Below are positions 5,489 to 7,309 of a DNA stretch of 7,309 nt, in pieces. Numbering within the stretch: the first letter of the stretch is position 1; each line of letters starts with the position of its first letter. The DNA lies in assembly GCA_016198645.1 (NCBI GenBank), contig JACQIE010000010.1, positions 1 through 7,309 of the forward strand. The letters run 5' to 3'. The notes under the pieces are model-generated. The model saw only the letters and a list, made by a program, of their open reading frames with translations. It ran no database searches and was not told where the DNA came from. A program made the translations under genes and the position numbers. The stretch is from Candidatus Aenigmatarchaeota archaeon. GTDB taxonomy: Archaea; Aenigmatarchaeota; Aenigmatarchaeia; GW2011-AR5.

Positions 5489-6505
5489 TCATTTCCGGAT
5501 AATTCCCGTCTTTCTCAAAACGTCTTCCGCCTTCTTTGCATCCAGTTTTATTTCGTTAAGTATCGTGTATCGCTCGCGCACTCCCTTCGCCGCAATCATC
5601 GCCTTTATCATCGTCTCCTTTGATATCCCGATAGCGTCCAGCGTGGCAGGCAGCGCGAAGCTTTCGCAAAGTTTCTTTATCTTCTTCCAGTCGCCTCCCT
5701 GCAGATAAGACGTGACTATAGACGCCAGTGCCACCTGCTCGCCGTGCAGCGCTTTCGCGCCGAGCGCGTCCAGCGCGTGCGAAACATTATGCTCGCTTCC
5801 CGAGCAGGGGCGAGACGAGCCGTAGACGTTCATCGCGAAGCCCGAGCTTATCAGCGCCCAGAGCAGCAGCTCCGCGCCGTGGTCTGTCATCTTTCTTATA
5901 TCAGCTATATTTTCTTCCACCGCCCTTACGGAAAGCAGGGAAAGCTCCGCCATCACGGTATGGTATTTTTCTTTTCCCGCCTTGTCTGCTATCCGCCAGT
6001 CCTGCACCGCAGACAGGTTGGAAATAACATCGCCCGCACCGGCGGCATTATTACGATAAGGCGCTTTCTTTATCACGTCCAGGTCCGCGATGATTGCCGC
6101 CGGCTCGGATGCCTCAACGCTCGCCTTGGTGCCGTTCAAGTCGAGCGACGCGCGCGACGAAACAACGCCGTCATGGCTCAGAACCGTCGGAAAAGCAATC
6201 CACGGCTTCTTTGCAAGGAACGCCGGATACTTTGCCGCGTCTATGGCGCGCCCGCCGCCCATGCCTATAACGAAATCGTAGCTCTCAAGCGTCTTCGCCA
6301 ACGCCTGCAGCCGTTTCTTCTCCATGGAATCCGGCGTTATGAACGCGGCGTCAAAACGCGAAAAAACTTTATCCAAATCAACGACTTTCCGTATATTCGC
6401 ATCTGTTATTATCGCGCATCTTTTTCCGAAATTCTCAAGCAGAAACGGCAGTTCTCTGGAGATGTCCTTGCCGACAAGAACCTGCGACGGAAATCTCTTT
6501 ATCAT
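5489..6505 (-). CDS. egsA: sn-Glycerol-1-phosphate dehydrogenase
   Basis: The 338-residue cytosolic enzyme (EC 1.1.1.261) reduces dihydroxyacetone phosphate to sn-glycerol-1-phosphate with NAD(P)H, setting the stereochemistry of archaeal lipids. It belongs to the iron-containing alcohol dehydrogenase/glycerol dehydrogenase fold. The N-terminal nucleotide-binding half contains GMGGGRAIDAAK (81-92) and a FPTVLSHDG segment (105-113). The C-terminal helical half supplies the metal ligands: Asp159 in AGAGDVISNL, His239 in GSEHNVSHALD and His254 in LHGEQVA. The length is close to the family norm, and no key residue is missing. The ATG at 6505 overlaps the prepilin peptidase stop by 4 nt (ATGA), so translation is probably coupled; a weak GGAAGGG Shine-Dalgarno-like run precedes it by five bases. 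The product feeds GGGP synthase, encoded by the convergent gene nearby. Confidence 0.96.
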   Translation of the reverse strand: MIKRFPSQVLVGKDISRELPFLLENFGKRCAIITDANIRKVVDLDKVFSRFDAAFITPDSMEKKRLQALAKTLESYDFVIGMGGGRAIDAAKYPAFLAKKPWIAFPTVLSHDGVVSSRASLDLNGTKASVEASEPAAIIADLDVIKKAPYRNNAAGAGDVISNLSAVQDWRIADKAGKEKYHTVMAELSLLSVRAVEENIADIRKMTDHGAELLLWALISSGFAMNVYGSSRPCSGSEHNVSHALDALGAKALHGEQVALASIVTSYLQGGDWKKIKKLCESFALPATLDAIGISKETMIKAMIAAKGVRERYTILNEIKLDAKKAEDVLRKTGIIRK

Positions 6506-7299
6506 AATAACCCTTCCAACAGCGCGGCTGTAATGTTCCCGTAAACCGCCGTCATTATAAGCGCTATCGGGTAAACGGGAACGAAACGCACGCCTTCCTT
6601 CACTACGACTTTTTTATTTTTCTTCTTTATGTCCGCCACTTCCTTCCTTGTCAGGCCGCGCCATATCATTCCGTCCAGCACGTCTCCTTCCCTCAGCTGC
6701 GCGGAGCTTATCTCTTTCCTGAAAACGTGCTTCTCTATCACGAGCGCGTACCGCCAGAACAGCGCAAGCAGGGATGTGATTGCGAAAATTGAAAAAGCAT
6801 ATTCCTGCGCCATTCTGAAGTATAATGAAGCGACGAGCAACGCGCCCGCAAAGCCGACAACCCCGTGAAACACTTTGCTGCCCTTCGCGTCTTTTACTAA
6901 CAACGTAAAAACTTCAGGTCTCATCGCGCCGAGCGCTAACGAGTAGACTATCATATACGCCGAGCTCACAATGCAGAAGTTAATGACATAATCAAAAAGT
7001 ATCGGCACGTTCCCCAGCACCGGAACCATGAACAATATCGATGCAGGCACCCATGCGTCCGCCTCGCCCCACTTGCCTGCCCTGTATAACAGGAGCCCCG
7101 GAACAAGGAAAGCCATGCCTGACAGCAGCGACAACACAAACGGCGCAATGCTTTCTGCGGCAAGCGACGCGATAAACCAGTAAAACAGCCCAAACGCGCT
7201 CATCGCCACCGGAAGCTCGTCCGGCACTTCCGTCGTTTTCAGGTCCCATATTCCAGCTATTGCCGAAAGCACCAAAGCCGCTAAAATTATCTCAATCAA
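6502..7299 (-). CDS. Archaeal type IV prepilin/prearchaellin peptidase (A24 family) with C-terminal domain
   Basis: The 265-residue polytopic membrane aspartyl protease would cleave class III signal peptides of archaeal pilins or archaellins at the cytoplasmic face. The A24 catalytic aspartates are visible: Asp19 in GIWDLKTTEVPDEL after the first membrane segment, and Asp81 in KWGEADAW, the counterpart of the GxGD motif. Hydrophobic segments lie near 2-17, 34-48, 54-72, 85-102, 107-126, 147-160 and 168-186. A soluble region (about 193-240: LREGDVLDGMIWRGLTRKEVADIKKK...VVVKEGVRFVPV) precedes a final helix, an arrangement I associate with DPANN prepilin peptidases. The start is a TTG at 7299-7297; an in-frame TGA at 7308-7306 excludes an upstream start, and later starts would lose the first helix and probably Asp19. 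The operon partner is G1P dehydrogenase through a 4-nt overlap. No prepilin substrate is visible here. Confidence 0.9.
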   Translation of the reverse strand: MIEIILAALVLSAIAGIWDLKTTEVPDELPVAMSAFGLFYWFIASLAAESIAPFVLSLLSGMAFLVPGLLLYRAGKWGEADAWVPASILFMVPVLGNVPILFDYVINFCIVSSAYMIVYSLALGAMRPEVFTLLVKDAKGSKVFHGVVGFAGALLVASLYFRMAQEYAFSIFAITSLLALFWRYALVIEKHVFRKEISSAQLREGDVLDGMIWRGLTRKEVADIKKKNKKVVVKEGVRFVPVYPIALIMTAVYGNITAALLEGLL

Positions 7300-7309
7300 A
7301 AACGTTCAC

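Noticed and set aside
5744..6544. Arg-rich 266-codon ORF on the plus strand.
   Set aside because: It lies opposite the clearly recognisable G1P dehydrogenase, its composition is typical of an antisense shadow, and no domain is visible.
1..7309. CRISPR arrays, tRNA or rRNA genes, insertion sequences, toxin-antitoxin or defence cassettes.
   Set aside because: No regularly spaced repeats, cloverleaf-like sequence, transposase or terminal inverted repeats are visible; gaps between genes are all under 100 nt.

Overview
The window looks like a piece of an archaeal chromosome, most likely from a DPANN-type lineage (Diapherotrites or Micrarchaeota are plausible; this is inference). Two consecutive enzymes of archaeal ether-lipid synthesis are present: sn-glycerol-1-phosphate dehydrogenase and group II geranylgeranylglyceryl phosphate synthase. 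There is also an archaeal prepilin peptidase with the extra C-terminal domain I associate with DPANN archaea, and an archaeosortase-like membrane protein. Genes are tightly packed. A TATA-like box lies about 22-36 nt before nearly every first gene of a transcription unit, with no Shine-Dalgarno sequence, as expected for archaeal leaderless or short-leader mRNAs. No rRNA, tRNA, CRISPR array, insertion sequence or integrase is visible, and no stretch of 300 bases lacks a gene.

Layout. Positions 1-81 (minus) hold the N-terminus of an unrecognised gene that runs off the left edge. A short divergent intergenic region with two TATA boxes leads into an archaeosortase/exosortase-family protein (179-826, plus) that has serine where the family has its catalytic cysteine. 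A 722-residue coiled-coil protein (792-2960, plus) follows, its promoter lying inside the tail of the archaeosortase ORF. Converging on it are a small SET-domain protein (2969-3430, minus) and a HAD-superfamily hydrolase (3498-4232, minus). The HAD gene diverges from the GGGP synthase gene (4284-5021, plus), and the two appear to share one symmetrical TATA box. Converging on GGGP synthase is a minus-strand operon read from the right edge: prepilin peptidase (7299-6502), G1P dehydrogenase (6505-5489, 4-nt ATGA overlap) and a small two-helix membrane protein of unknown function (5473-5048).

How the genes fit together. G1P dehydrogenase makes sn-glycerol-1-phosphate from DHAP. GGGP synthase then makes the first ether bond with geranylgeranyl diphosphate. 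The prepilin peptidase and the archaeosortase-like protein both belong to families that process exported surface proteins at the membrane, so much of the window concerns the cell envelope. The coiled-coil, SET and HAD proteins have no role that the sequence itself reveals. The least ordinary elements are the cysteine-free archaeosortase homologue, the repeat-bearing coiled-coil protein beside it, and the uncharacterised membrane protein placed between the two lipid genes.
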